Shown here in pieces: positions 26,601-35,180 of a stretch of DNA of 64,000 bases. The position numbers and the translations under genes are program-made. Source of the stretch: Bradyrhizobium sp. DOA9. GTDB taxonomy: Bacteria; Pseudomonadota; Alphaproteobacteria; Rhizobiales; Xanthobacteraceae. The first letter of the stretch is position 1. Every line of letters starts with the position of its first letter. Under the pieces are notes generated by a model that made no database searches, was not told the origin of the DNA, and saw only the letters and a list, made by a program, of their open reading frames with translations. The stretch spans positions 2,779,725-2,843,724 of the forward strand of contig NZ_DF820425.1 of NCBI RefSeq assembly GCF_000617845.2. Direction: 5' to 3'.

Positions 26601-26967
26601 CCGAAGTGTGGTTGACGACGAGCTCGGTGATGACGCGCAGCCCGCGCTTCTGCGCTTCCTGGATGAAGCGCTTGAAGTCCTTCATCGTCCCGAAATCGGG
26701 ATTGACCGAGCCGTAATCGGCGATGTCGTAGCCGTCGTCGCGGCCGGGCGAGGGGTAGAACGGCAGCAGCCACAGCGCGGTGACGCCGAGCTCCTGCAGA
26801 TAGGGCAGCCGCTCGGTCAGCCCGGCGAAGTCGCCGATGCCGTCATTGTTGCTGTCGGCGAAAGCCTTGACGTGGAGCTGGTAGATGATGGCGTCCTTGT
26901 ACCAGAGCTCATCCACGACCTCGGCGGCCTCAGCCTTCTTGGTATCGACGGAAGACAGAACATTCAT
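23674..26967 (-). CDS. treS: Trehalose synthase-maltokinase fusion TreS-Mak
   Basis: A two-domain protein of 1097 residues. The N-terminal GH13 part (about 1-560) interconverts maltose and trehalose: [21 protein letters not shown], nucleophile region [10 protein letters not shown], acid region [23 protein letters not shown]. The C-terminal part (about 590-1097) is a maltokinase, with [11 protein letters not shown] and the metal-binding IIDFDGDP, which makes maltose-1-phosphate from maltose and ATP. The kinase motifs look intact. The ATG at 26967 follows AAGGGG. It sits 11 bases after the glgE-like gene, the expected user of maltose-1-phosphate, but see the finding on that gene. Confidence 0.96.
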   Translation of the reverse strand: MNVLSSVDTKKAEAAEVVDELWYKDAIIYQLHVKAFADSNNDGIGDFAGLTERLPYLQELGVTALWLLPFYPSPGRDDGYDIADYGSVNPDFGTMKDFKRFIQEAQKRGLRVITELVVNHTSDQHKWFKRARRSHPGSSARNWYVWSDTDQKYQGTRIIFTDTEKSNWTWDPEAGAFYWHRFFSHQPDLNFDNPRVVSAIIQVMKRWLDAGVDGFRLDAIPYLCEREGTSNENLPETHEIIKRLRQELDAYSKGKLLLAEANQWPEDVQEYFGRGDECHMAYHFPLMPRIYMAIAQEDRFPITDILRQTPDIPASCQWALFLRNHDELTLEMVTDVERDYLWTTYANDPRARINVGIRRRLAPLMDNDRRKIELMNSLLLSFPGTPIIYYGDEIGMGDNIYLGDRNGVRTPMQWSPDRNGGFSRCDPARLYAPLIMDPVYGYESVNVEAQSRSLSSLLSATKRLISVRKSTLAFGRGSMTFIRPANRAVLAYVRQYRDEVILCVANLSRAAQATELDLSPWKDRIPQEMLGRTRFPAIGELPYMITLGPYGFYWFQLQERDKSEPVTPRAVPEFETLVVPVNSNWVSLARERGVFERDVLPGFLSRTRWYPEHNPKQIKASLTSAVPFSDIGDNRPWIAFFESTRNDVTTRYVMPMQIEWVRFDRERFNPKALAAVRQGAREGTLLDVATEQIFIGLFLRGLSQNLVVEENNLRLEFKATSRFADYTIKEPERIRAIEQSNSTALVDNQYVAKIYRRLESGISPEIEIGHYLTEVARFANTPALLGSIELVDGNQRSALGVLHAYVENQGDGWTVTTGYLDRYVDEQRLAPADEMPRETQEQAPYLHFIAQIGRRLAELHVALAAAKPGDLAPVPIAPGQIRTWLSDFKTRAERVLERLADSRDGLREADRPLVDRLVAARGSLFDGLNALLPSGIGGLNIRHHGDFRLGQTLIVKDDIFIIDFDGDPRVPLANKRRKAPAARDVAGLIHSIDLSVNTALSRALTGASEEQDRLAAALDEWRERAAATFLSAYREAMTDRRLWPEDRSSAEGLLRFFLLDRAFHDVEYELSHRPEGLHAPLTGLLRILSSAESEAHA

Positions 26968-26978
26968 GGCGTGACCCC

Positions 26979-28925
26979 TTACGCCAGGCAGCGGAACAGA
27001 AGTGCCGGATCGCGGTCGGGATCGATACGCAACTTGATGCCGCCCCATTCGATGCGGGATTGTTCGCCGGTGAGCAGGTTTTCGAGTGTCGTCACATGGT
27101 GACGCCGTCCGCCGGCGTCAACGGTGAGATCGCCCAGCGGCAGCCAGCATTCACGGACATGGCGCGACAGCGCGATCACGACGACGACAATGTTGCCCGG
27201 ATCGGCCGCTTCCTTGGCGAAGGCGATCGTCTCGCCGTCCTCGATGGCGAGAAAGCGCAAATTCGCGGTCTGCTGCAGCGCCGCGTTCTCGCTGCGGATG
27301 CGGTTGAGCGCGGCGATGTAGGGTTTGATGTTGCCCGGTCTGTCCCAGTCGCGCTGCCTGATCTGGTACTTCTCGGAATCCAGATATTCTTCGCGGCCGG
27401 GAATGGCCTCATGCTCCAGCAGCTCGAATCCGCTGTAGGTGCCGTAATTGCCTGACAGCGTCGCCGCCAGCGCGATGCGCGACTTGAAGGTCCAGGCCTC
27501 TCCGCTTTGGAGGTGATAGGGCAACAGGTCAGGCGTGTTGACGAACATGTTCGGACGGTAGAAATCGCGCTCGGGATAGCGCGTCAGCTCGCCGAGATAT
27601 TGCTCCAGCTCCCACCTTTCCGTGCGCCAGGGGAAGTAGGTGAAGGACTGCGCGAAGCCGAGCTTGGCGAGGCCCTTCATCAGCTTCGGCCGTGCATAGG
27701 TCTTGGAGAACAGGATCACGTCGGGATGACGGCGGCTTATGTCGCGGATCAGCCACTCCCAGAACGCAAGCGGCGCGGTGTCGTGATTGTCGATGGCAAA
27801 GATGGTCACGCCCTTGTCGATCCAGAACAGCATGGCATCGCGAAACGCGTTCCACAGCTTGAGGCGATCGACCGAATTGAAATCGGGGATGACGATGTCG
27901 GAATAGGGGCCGTCCGCCGCCTTCACCGAGCGGTCGGGCCGCCATTTGAACCATTCTGGATGTTGCGTCAGCCAGGGATGGTCCGGCGAGCACTGCACCG
28001 CGAAGTCCAGCGCAAGCTCGAGCCCGTATTCGAGACAGGTGGCGACCAGCGCGCGAAAATCCTCGATCGTGCCGAGCTCGGGATGCAGCGCATCGTGGCC
28101 GCCCTCGGCCGAGCCGATCGCATAGGGCGAGCCGGGGTCGCCTTCAGCGGCGACGGCTGCGTTGTTGCGGCCCTTGCGGCAGGTGTGGCCGATCGGGTGG
28201 ATCGGCGTGAAGTAGAGCACGTCAAAGCCCATCGCGGCGATGTCAGGCACGCGCGCGATGCAGTCGCGCAGCGTGCCGTGCCGGCCCGGCAATGGGCTCT
28301 GGCTGCGCGGCATCATCTGATACCAGGTGCTGAAGCGGGCTTTGTCGCGGTCGGCGGTCAACGGGAAAAGCGGCGAGCGCGTCAGGTCCGGTCGCGACTG
28401 GCTGTCGGCCATGGCTTCGCCGAGCTCGGTTGCGAGCAGCGAGGTGATGTCGCCGTTCCTCAAATAGTCCTCGCACTGCCTGATGATGATCGCTGCGGCG
28501 TCCTGACGCGCGCCATGCGCCTTGGTCAAAAGGCCGGCGCCCTCGATCGCATCGAGGGTGATATCGGCCCCGGTGCGTCGTTTTCGCGCGACGGCGTGCG
28601 ACCAGGTGGCGAACTCGTCGGTCCAGGCTTCGATCGCGTAGACATATGGGCCGGGCTCAGGGGGCGTGAACGCTCCGGACCAGCGGTCATTGCCGTGATG
28701 GATCATCGGCTCGCTCCGCCATTCGCGCTCCTGCTCGCCCCGCCAGATCAGCGCGGCGGATATCACGGCCTCGCCATCGCGGTAGATGTCGGCCCAGACC
28801 TCGACCGGCTCGCTCGCGATCCGCTTCACGGCGAAACGGCCGCCGTCGATCGCGGGATAGACGTCCTCGATCAGGAAAGCGCTGCCGGCCGCGGCACTTT
28901 CGACAGTTTGAATTGTCTTGTTCAC
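26979..28925 (-). CDS. GlgE-like maltosyltransferase family protein with altered active site
   Basis: A 648-residue member of the GlgE family (maltose-1-phosphate:alpha-1,4-glucan maltosyltransferase, GH13_3). The N-terminal DUF3416 domain (FLIEDVYPAIDGGRFAVKRI) and the barrel (GFDVLYFTPIHPIGHTCRKG, LAKLGFAQSFTYFPWR, DSEKYQIRQRDW) are well conserved. The active site is not. The nucleophile Asp379 remains, but the flanking RVDNPHTKP motif reads AIDNHDTAP, the acid/base Glu 29 residues later is Lys408, and the NPPKKYQDIYP loop reads ADGPYSDIVIP. It may not be a standard GlgE, so I withhold the symbol. The start is a GTG at 28925 with a weak ribosome site; longer starts up to 29117 are possible. 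Confidence 0.85.
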   Translation of the reverse strand: MNKTIQTVESAAAGSAFLIEDVYPAIDGGRFAVKRIASEPVEVWADIYRDGEAVISAALIWRGEQEREWRSEPMIHHGNDRWSGAFTPPEPGPYVYAIEAWTDEFATWSHAVARKRRTGADITLDAIEGAGLLTKAHGARQDAAAIIIRQCEDYLRNGDITSLLATELGEAMADSQSRPDLTRSPLFPLTADRDKARFSTWYQMMPRSQSPLPGRHGTLRDCIARVPDIAAMGFDVLYFTPIHPIGHTCRKGRNNAAVAAEGDPGSPYAIGSAEGGHDALHPELGTIEDFRALVATCLEYGLELALDFAVQCSPDHPWLTQHPEWFKWRPDRSVKAADGPYSDIVIPDFNSVDRLKLWNAFRDAMLFWIDKGVTIFAIDNHDTAPLAFWEWLIRDISRRHPDVILFSKTYARPKLMKGLAKLGFAQSFTYFPWRTERWELEQYLGELTRYPERDFYRPNMFVNTPDLLPYHLQSGEAWTFKSRIALAATLSGNYGTYSGFELLEHEAIPGREEYLDSEKYQIRQRDWDRPGNIKPYIAALNRIRSENAALQQTANLRFLAIEDGETIAFAKEAADPGNIVVVVIALSRHVRECWLPLGDLTVDAGGRRHHVTTLENLLTGEQSRIEWGGIKLRIDPDRDPALLFRCLA

Positions 28926-29016
28926 GGTGATGCCATTGACAAGAAAGCAGGAGCCCGTTTCCCTTGTCGGGAACCCACGCTTGGTACCATGATAGAAAGC
29001 CGCTTGTGTGTCATTG

Positions 29017-29051
29017 GTTCCCTCGGGAACGGCAAGCGCAGTTTGCGAGTT
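29017..29051. promoter_or_regulatory. Divergent promoter region between glgE-like gene and malQ
   Basis: The 204-base space between the divergent genes holds the palindrome GTTCCCTCGGGAAC (29017-29030), which presents GGAAC on both strands. Towards malQ, GGAAC (29026-29030) is followed after 17 bases by AGTT (29048-29051), three of four matches to the EcfG -10. Towards the glgE-like gene the -10 match is poor (CTTT at 17 bases). Stress control of malQ is plausible and of the other side weak. Confidence 0.35.
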
Positions 29052-29129
29052 ACCCCTGACTAACCTCTTCCGCGATCTCGTTAAAATCGATGCCCCTGGC
29101 CAAACAATGGCCTGCAAGCTGCGTGCCGA

Positions 29130-31091
29130 ATGGATCTTTTAGCTCAAGCCCGGATCAAGGGCGTTCAATCCGAATTCATCGATGCCCTCGGCAAGCTGCG
29201 GGTCACCGCGCCCGAGGCGCTCAAATCCATCCTCGACGCCCTGCCGGAGAAGCGGGTCTATCGCTTCGTCAGCGGTCCGGTCGTGGTGCGCGCGCTCGGC
29301 CATCCGCGCACGGAACTGGCGTCGGTTGGCGCGCCGCCGCTGCAATGGAAGATCGTCGGCAACGGCAAGGTGGTCGCCTCGGGCGAGACGCGGGAGCCCG
29401 TGATCGCCTGGCCCGCGGGCCTTCCGCTCGGGTATCACCGCCTGACGCTGACCGACGCTGAAGGCGCGAGCGAAGACGTGCCGATGATCGTGGCGCCGGA
29501 ACGCTGCTTCGGCGGCGATTTCGACCGCGGCTGGCTGCTCGCGGTGCAGCTCTACAGCGTCCGCTCCGGCCGCAATTGGGGCATCGGCGATTTCACCGAT
29601 CTCGCTGGCCTCATCCGGCTCGCCAAGCAGCTCGGGGCCGACGGCGTCGGGCTCAATCCGCTGCACGTCCTGTTCGACGACCACCCGGCCGATTGCAGCC
29701 CCTATTCGCCGAACAGCCGGCTTTTCCTCAACCCGCTCTATATCGACGTCGAGGCTATCCCTGAATTCTCGGCCGACCTCGTGCCCGACGCGGCCGCGAC
29801 TGCCGCCCGTCTGCGCCAGGGCGATCGCGTCCCTTATGCCGACATGGCGGCGCTGAAATGGCTGGGCCTGCGCGCCGCCTTCGACAGCTTCGTGACAAGC
29901 GCGAGCGCGGCGCGGCGCAAGGCGTTCGACGCCTTCCGTGCCGAGCGCGCGCCGCTATTGTCCCGCTTTGCCTGTTTCGAGGTGCTGCGGCATCGCTTCG
30001 CCGGACCCTGGTGGGAATGGCCGCAAGAATGGCAGCAGCCGGACGAGGCGAAATTCGCCGAGCTGCGCAATGGCCCTGATCGGCGCGAGGTCGAGTTCGT
30101 CGAATTCGTGCAATGGACGGCCGACAGCCAGCTGCATGCGGCCAAGGCGCTCGCCGGCGAGCTCGGCATGCGCGTCGGGCTCTATCTCGACGTTGCGGTC
30201 GGCGTGCAGTCCAACGGCTTCGATGCCTGGAACGAGCAGACGGCGATCTCGCGCCATCTCGCGGTCGGCGCGCCGCCCGACGTGCTCAACACCATCGGCC
30301 AGGATTGGGGCCTTGCGGGCTTCAACGCCGGTGGGCTGGAAGCGCAATCCTTCGTCCCGTTCGCCGACATGCTGGCGGCCTCGATGCGTCATGCCGGCGC
30401 CATCAGGCTGGATCACGTGCTCGGTCTGAAACGGCTCTATCTGGTGCCGCGCGGCTTCAAGCCCGATAACGGGGCCTATGTGCAGATGCCGTTCGAGGCG
30501 CTGCTGGCCGCCGTGGCGCGCGAGAGCGCAGCCCATCGATGCATCGTGATCGGCGAGGACCTCGGCACCGTGCCGGAAGGTTTCCGCGAGACGATGCAGG
30601 ATTTCGGCATCTGGTCCTATCTCGTCATGATGTTCGAGCGCGACGATGCCGGACATTTCCGCAATGTCGACCATTATCGGCCCAATGCGCTGGTGACGCT
30701 GAACACGCACGATCTGTCGACCTATGCCGGCTGGCGCTCCTTCAGCGATCTCAGGATGAAGCGCTCGCTCGGGCTCGATCCCGGTGAGAACGACCAGGCG
30801 CGCTGGGATGCGCTCGGCAGGCTCGACGAGATCCTGCGCCAGAACGGCATCAACGCCAACGATCTCTACTCCGTGCTCGCGTTCCTCTCGCGCACGCCCT
30901 CGCGGCTGCTCGCCGTGTCGCTGGAGGATCTGCTCGGCGTGATCGACCAGCCCAACATCCCCGGCACGATCGACGAGCATCCGAACTGGCGGCAGCGCCT
31001 TCCGGTCGCGCTCGATAAGATCGCGTCCAGGATCGATCTCGCAGCCTTGAAGGCTGCGACACGGGAACGTTCATTGCCCGGCGGGAATTGA
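29130..31091 (+). CDS. malQ: 4-alpha-glucanotransferase MalQ
   Basis: A GH77 amylomaltase that transfers alpha-1,4-glucan segments between malto-oligosaccharides. It has 653 residues. After an N-terminal beta-rich domain of about 130 residues come LLAVQLYSVRSGRNWGIGDF, SPYSPNSRLFLNPLYIDVEA, nucleophile region IRLDHVLGLKRLYLVP, acid region VIGEDLGTVPEGFRE and VTLNTHDLSTYAGW. It is divergent from the glgE-like/treS operon and followed 30 bases later by the GH15 gene. Together they would recycle maltodextrins left from debranching. Confidence 0.96.
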   Translation: MDLLAQARIKGVQSEFIDALGKLRVTAPEALKSILDALPEKRVYRFVSGPVVVRALGHPRTELASVGAPPLQWKIVGNGKVVASGETREPVIAWPAGLPLGYHRLTLTDAEGASEDVPMIVAPERCFGGDFDRGWLLAVQLYSVRSGRNWGIGDFTDLAGLIRLAKQLGADGVGLNPLHVLFDDHPADCSPYSPNSRLFLNPLYIDVEAIPEFSADLVPDAAATAARLRQGDRVPYADMAALKWLGLRAAFDSFVTSASAARRKAFDAFRAERAPLLSRFACFEVLRHRFAGPWWEWPQEWQQPDEAKFAELRNGPDRREVEFVEFVQWTADSQLHAAKALAGELGMRVGLYLDVAVGVQSNGFDAWNEQTAISRHLAVGAPPDVLNTIGQDWGLAGFNAGGLEAQSFVPFADMLAASMRHAGAIRLDHVLGLKRLYLVPRGFKPDNGAYVQMPFEALLAAVARESAAHRCIVIGEDLGTVPEGFRETMQDFGIWSYLVMMFERDDAGHFRNVDHYRPNALVTLNTHDLSTYAGWRSFSDLRMKRSLGLDPGENDQARWDALGRLDEILRQNGINANDLYSVLAFLSRTPSRLLAVSLEDLLGVIDQPNIPGTIDEHPNWRQRLPVALDKIASRIDLAALKAATRERSLPGGN

Positions 31092-31121
31092 ACAGAAGGG
31101 CACTGCCAGGTTCGCACGACA

Positions 31122-32924
31122 TTGTCTCAGAGGATCGAGGACTACGCGCTGATCGGCGATTGCGAGACCGCGGCGCTGGTCGGGCGCAACGGCTCAATCG
31201 ACTGGCTGTGCTGGCCCGCCTTCGATTCCGACGCCTGCTTTGCCGCCATCCTCGGCACCCACGAGAACGGGCGCTGGCTGATTGCGCCATGCGAGGACGC
31301 GACCCGCATTTCACGGCGCTATCTCGGCAACACCCTCATCCTCGAAACGCGCTTCGAGACGGAGAGCGGCACGGTCGCGCTGATCGATTTCATGCCGCCG
31401 CGCGGCAAGGCGTCCGACATCGTGCGGCTGGTGCGCGGCATTCGTGGCACCGTGAAGATGCGGATGGAGCTCGTCATCCGCTTCGGCTTCGGCGCCGATA
31501 TTCCCTGGGTGCGGCGGATCGACCATTCCTTGATGGCCATCGCCGGCCAGGACATGACGGTGCTGCGCACGCCGGTCGAGACCCGGGGCGAGGATCTGAC
31601 CACCGTCTCCGACTTCGAGGTCAAGGAAGGCGAGACCGTGCCGTTCGTGCTGACTTACGGTCCCTCGCATCTCGACCCGCCTGCGCCGATCGATGCGGAG
31701 CTGGCGCTTCAGGAGACCGAAAAATTCTGGGAGGACTGGTGCGGCCATTGCACCCGTGACGGCGACTATCAGGAGCTCGTGCTGCGTTCGCTGATCACGC
31801 TGAAGGCGTTGACCTTCGCGCCGACCGGCGGCATCGTCGCGGCCCCCACCACTTCCTTGCCGGAAAAGCTCGGAGGCAGCCGGAACTGGGACTATCGCTT
31901 CTGCTGGCTGCGCGATGCCACCTTCACGCTGCTGGCGCTGATGAACTCGGGCTACACCGAGGAAGCCCTGGCTTGGCACAATTGGCTGCTGCGCGCCGCC
32001 GCCGGCTCGCCTTCGAACATGCAGATCATGTACGGCATCTGGGGCCAGCGGCGCCTCCTGGAATGGGAGGCGGGCTGGCTCGGCGGCTACGAGGGTGCGC
32101 GGCCGGTGCGCGTCGGCAATGCCGCCCATGCGCAGCTCCAGCTCGACGTCTACGGCGAATTGATCGACGCCTTTCACCAGTCGCGCATGGCCAGGCTCAA
32201 GCTCGATGACGAGACGACCTGGTCGCTGGAATGCGCCGTGCTCCAGCATCTCGCGGAGGTCTGGGACCGGCCCGACCACGGCATCTGGGAGCGCCGCGGC
32301 CAGCCCAAGCACTATGTGTTCTCGAAGGTGATGACCTGGGTCGCGTTCGACCGCGGCATCAAGAGCGCCGAGACGTTCGGCTTCAAGGCGCCGCTCGTGC
32401 ATTGGCGCATCTTGCGCGATGCGATTCATCGCGATGTCTGCAACAGGGGATTTGACGCGGAGGAAAATGCGTTCGTCGAGTCCTACGGTTCGAAGATGCT
32501 CGACGCCAGCGTGCTGCTGCTGCCGGCGGTCGGCTTCCTGCCGCCGGACGACCCGCGCATCCGCGGCACCATCGCCGCTGTCGAGGCACGCCTGATGCAG
32601 GGCGGCTTCGTGCTGCGCCACGACCCGCGCGAGCTGCCCCCGGGCCAGCCGCCGCTCGAAGGCGCCTTCCTGGCGTGTAGCCTGTGGCTCGCCGACGCCT
32701 ATGTGCTGTCGGGCGATCTCGCCAAGGCGCAAGTTCTGCTCGACCGCGTGGTTGGCATCGCCAACGACGTCGGGCTGCTCGCCGAGGAGTACGATTCGGT
32801 CGCACAGCGCCAGACCGGCAATTTCCCGCAGGCGCTGACCCACATCGCGCTGATCAACACCGCACAGAACCTCTCGACGGCAAGGCAAAAGAGCGAGAAG
32901 CCGGCGATGCAGCGGTCGCAGTAG
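31122..32924 (+). CDS. Glycoside hydrolase family 15 protein (trehalase or glucoamylase type)
   Basis: A 600-residue GH15 protein. It starts with TTG at 31122, giving MSQRIEDYALIGDCETAALV, the conserved family opening; no ATG or GTG offers it. An N-terminal beta-sandwich (about 1-210) precedes an (alpha/alpha)6 barrel with NWDYRFCWLRDATFTLLALM, catalytic region DHGIWERRG and second acidic region LLAEEYDS. Bacterial proteins of this layout include trehalases and glucoamylases, and sequence alone does not decide. The location next to trehalose and maltodextrin genes fits either activity. No signal peptide, so it is cytoplasmic. Confidence 0.9.
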   Translation: MSQRIEDYALIGDCETAALVGRNGSIDWLCWPAFDSDACFAAILGTHENGRWLIAPCEDATRISRRYLGNTLILETRFETESGTVALIDFMPPRGKASDIVRLVRGIRGTVKMRMELVIRFGFGADIPWVRRIDHSLMAIAGQDMTVLRTPVETRGEDLTTVSDFEVKEGETVPFVLTYGPSHLDPPAPIDAELALQETEKFWEDWCGHCTRDGDYQELVLRSLITLKALTFAPTGGIVAAPTTSLPEKLGGSRNWDYRFCWLRDATFTLLALMNSGYTEEALAWHNWLLRAAAGSPSNMQIMYGIWGQRRLLEWEAGWLGGYEGARPVRVGNAAHAQLQLDVYGELIDAFHQSRMARLKLDDETTWSLECAVLQHLAEVWDRPDHGIWERRGQPKHYVFSKVMTWVAFDRGIKSAETFGFKAPLVHWRILRDAIHRDVCNRGFDAEENAFVESYGSKMLDASVLLLPAVGFLPPDDPRIRGTIAAVEARLMQGGFVLRHDPRELPPGQPPLEGAFLACSLWLADAYVLSGDLAKAQVLLDRVVGIANDVGLLAEEYDSVAQRQTGNFPQALTHIALINTAQNLSTARQKSEKPAMQRSQ

Positions 32925-32942
32925 ATCAGCGCGGCAGGTTCT

Positions 32943-33075
32943 TCACCTCTCCCGGAGGGAGAGGTCGGATCGCATCAAGGATGCGATCCGGGTGAGGGGC
33001 TACACTCTCGCTTGTTGCTGCGGCCCCTCACCCGGATTGCTGCGCAATCCGACCTCTCCCCGCTGGGGAGAGGTG
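32943..33075. repeat. Intergenic palindromic repeat, family D
   Basis: A 133-base element with nested arms: CACCTCTCCC / GGGGAGAGGTG outermost, GAGAGGTCGGAT / ATCCGACCTCTC next, then CCGGGTGAGGGGC / GCCCCTCACCCGG. It fills the gap between the convergent GH15 and HAD phosphatase genes and probably forms a long hairpin on either transcript. Confidence 0.85.
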
Positions 33076-33092
33076 GGCATCCGGCGGCCCAG

Positions 33093-33905
33093 CTAGCCCA
33101 CCCCGTTCCGCGTCAAGATCATCTCCATCGCCTCGGCAAAACCATCCTGCTCGTTGCTCGCAGTGACATGCGTCGCCTCGTCCTTGACGTTGTCGGCGGC
33201 GTTGCCCATCGCGATCGAGGTGCCGCTGACGCGGAACATCGCGAGGTCGTTCTGCATGTCGCCGATGGTGGCGACCGCGTCGGTCGAGATGCCGAGGCGC
33301 TTGGCCATGGCCTGCACGAACGTGCCCTTGTTGAAGCCGGGCGGGGTGATGTCGAGATAATAGGTCTGCGAGCGCACCGCGGTGGCCTCGCTGCCGAGCG
33401 CGTCCTGCATCGCCTCCTCGCAGGCGGCGAGCCTTGCCGCATCGGCGCTGGCGCCGACGATCTTGCAGGCGCTCGCAAGATACGGCGAGAAGTCCGTCAC
33501 GATGGTCGGGTCGGCGCGGATTGTGTGCTGCTCGTGCGGGACGTAGCTGCCGCTGGGATTGTCGATCAGCCATTTGTCGGTGGTGAACAGCCAGATGTCG
33601 GCGCCGTAATCGCGCAGGATCTGCAAGCTGCGCTCGGCCGTGCCCGCAGGGATCAGGTGCTGCTCGACAGGCCGCATCTCGGGATCAACGATCGAGGAGC
33701 CGTTGAACGGCCCGACCGGCAGCCACAGCGCCAGCGGCTCGATCAAAAAGCGCATGCCGATCGCCGGGCGGCTGGAGGTGATGGTGAAGCCGATGCCGGC
33801 CTGGTGCAGCCGCTGCACCGCGCCTCTCGCCCGCTCGGTCAGCGTCTTGTCCTTGGTCAGTAGCGTGCCGTCGACGTCGGAGACCACGAGTGCGATTTGC
33901 GTCAT
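33093..33905 (-). CDS. Cof-type HAD-IIB family phosphatase
   Basis: A 270-residue cytoplasmic hydrolase. HAD motif I is LVVSDVDGTLL, where both Asp residues are catalytic; motif II is TITSSRP; and motif IV is ATIGDMQNDLAMF followed by GNAADNVKDEATHVTASNEQDG, all typical of Cof/YbiV sugar-phosphate phosphatases. Its ATG overlaps the stop of the gluconokinase gene by four bases, so it is the last gene of the sugar-phosphate operon. The substrate is unknown; a role in clearing phosphorylated sugar side products is inferred from context only. Confidence 0.9.
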   Translation of the reverse strand: MTQIALVVSDVDGTLLTKDKTLTERARGAVQRLHQAGIGFTITSSRPAIGMRFLIEPLALWLPVGPFNGSSIVDPEMRPVEQHLIPAGTAERSLQILRDYGADIWLFTTDKWLIDNPSGSYVPHEQHTIRADPTIVTDFSPYLASACKIVGASADAARLAACEEAMQDALGSEATAVRSQTYYLDITPPGFNKGTFVQAMAKRLGISTDAVATIGDMQNDLAMFRVSGTSIAMGNAADNVKDEATHVTASNEQDGFAEAMEMILTRNGVG

Positions 33906-34444
33906 GGCAGGACCTTCGGTGTTGCGCCGCCCAGTTTCAGCTGCCGCACGATGCCGTCCACGATTGCCTCGACGGTCTCGTCGATCGAGACGGTGACGAC
34001 GTGCTCGCCCGCCTCCGGCGGCTCCAGCGTCTCGAACTGGCTGGTCAGCAGTCCGGGCGGCATGAAGTGTCCCTTGCGCTGCGCCAGCCGTTCGGCGATC
34101 AGCTCCTTGGTGCCCTTCAGGAACACGAAACGGACGTCGTCGCGTCCGCGCAGCAGCACGTCGCGATAGGCGTGCTTCAGCGCCGAGCAGGCGATGATGA
34201 CATGCTCGCCGCGTCCGCACACACGCGCGATCTCGTCGGCGATGGCATTCAGCCACGGCCAGCGGTCTTCGTCGGTGAGGGGATGGCCGGCCCGCATCTT
34301 ATCGACATTGCTGGCGGGATGAAAACTGTCGCCGTCCTCGAAACGCCAGCCGAGGCGCTCGCCGAGCGCCTTCGCGACCGTGCTCTTGCCCGAGCCCGAC
34401 ACGCCCATCACGATCAAGGCACAGGGTGCTTCAGCGCGGTCCAC
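33902..34444 (-). CDS. gntK: Gluconokinase (GntK type)
   Basis: Phosphorylates gluconate to 6-phosphogluconate. It has 180 residues from the GTG at 34444, which overlaps the end of pgl by 14 bases. Motifs: P-loop MGVSGSGKSTVAKAL, substrate loop FEDGDSFHPASNVDKM, PLTDEDRWPWL, ACSALKHAYRDVLR-like segment and GHFMPPGLLTSQFETLEPP. All match the GntK family, as does the length. Neighbours zwf and pgl make the same product from glucose-6-phosphate, so gluconate enters the pathway at this point. Confidence 0.94.
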   Translation of the reverse strand: MDRAEAPCALIVMGVSGSGKSTVAKALGERLGWRFEDGDSFHPASNVDKMRAGHPLTDEDRWPWLNAIADEIARVCGRGEHVIIACSALKHAYRDVLLRGRDDVRFVFLKGTKELIAERLAQRKGHFMPPGLLTSQFETLEPPEAGEHVVTVSIDETVEAIVDGIVRQLKLGGATPKVLP

Positions 34445-35180
34445 GAACGCCCTCCGGAAGCGCAGCCTTGTCGACCAGCCAGACGGTCTCGCCGTTCGAG
34501 CGCGCGCGTAAGGCCGGCAGAGTCTCGCCATTGAGGAGGCGCGTCAAGATCGGCCGCTTGTCGTGCCCGGCAATCTCGAACAGCATTTCGCGGCAGGAGG
34601 CCAAGGCGGGCAAAGTGAGCGAGATCCGCGGCACGAACGGCGCAACATTCGCCTTGGGGACGCCGACGACCCAGCGCCTGACCTCCTCGATCTCGGGGTA
34701 ACCGGGAAACAGCGAGGCGGTGTGGCCGTCCGGCCCCGCGCCCATCAGGACGAGATCGAACAGCGGGCGCGCCGGATCGAGCTGGTCTCCGCCATAAAAG
34801 GCCTGCAGCTCGCGCGCATAGGCGCCTGCAGCGGCATCGGGATTGTTGGCCGCCGTCGAAATCGGGTGGATATGGCCGGCGGGCGCATCGCGGTCGAGAA
34901 ACGTCGCGCGCGCGACCGCCATGTTGTTGAGAGGATCGCTTTCGGGCACGAAGCGCTCGTCGCCGATGAACCAGTGCACGCGATCCCACGGAATCCTGGC
35001 GCGCCAGGCCTCGCTGCCGAGCAGCTGATACAGCTTCTTCGGGCTGGAGCCGCCGGTGAGGCAGATCGCGATGCGGCCGGGATTGGCCGCGATCCGCGCC
35101 AGCATGCGTTCGGCCGCGGCGCGGGCGAGCGCTTCGGCGTCCGCCGCGACGATCAGCTTCGGCTGCCCGGCCTGAGCCAT
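34431..35180 (-). CDS. pgl: 6-phosphogluconolactonase (DevB type)
   Basis: Hydrolyses 6-phosphogluconolactone made by Zwf to 6-phosphogluconate. It has 249 residues with LTGGSSPKKLYQLL, WFIGDERFVPESDPLNNMAV and DLVLMGAGPDGHTASLFPG, the conserved lactonase motifs of the NagB-like fold. The ATG at 35180 shares one base with the zwf stop codon (TGATG), so translation is coupled. The gluconokinase GTG lies within its last codons. Confidence 0.96.
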   Translation of the reverse strand: MAQAGQPKLIVAADAEALARAAAERMLARIAANPGRIAICLTGGSSPKKLYQLLGSEAWRARIPWDRVHWFIGDERFVPESDPLNNMAVARATFLDRDAPAGHIHPISTAANNPDAAAGAYARELQAFYGGDQLDPARPLFDLVLMGAGPDGHTASLFPGYPEIEEVRRWVVGVPKANVAPFVPRISLTLPALASCREMLFEIAGHDKRPILTRLLNGETLPALRARSNGETVWLVDKAALPEGVRGPR

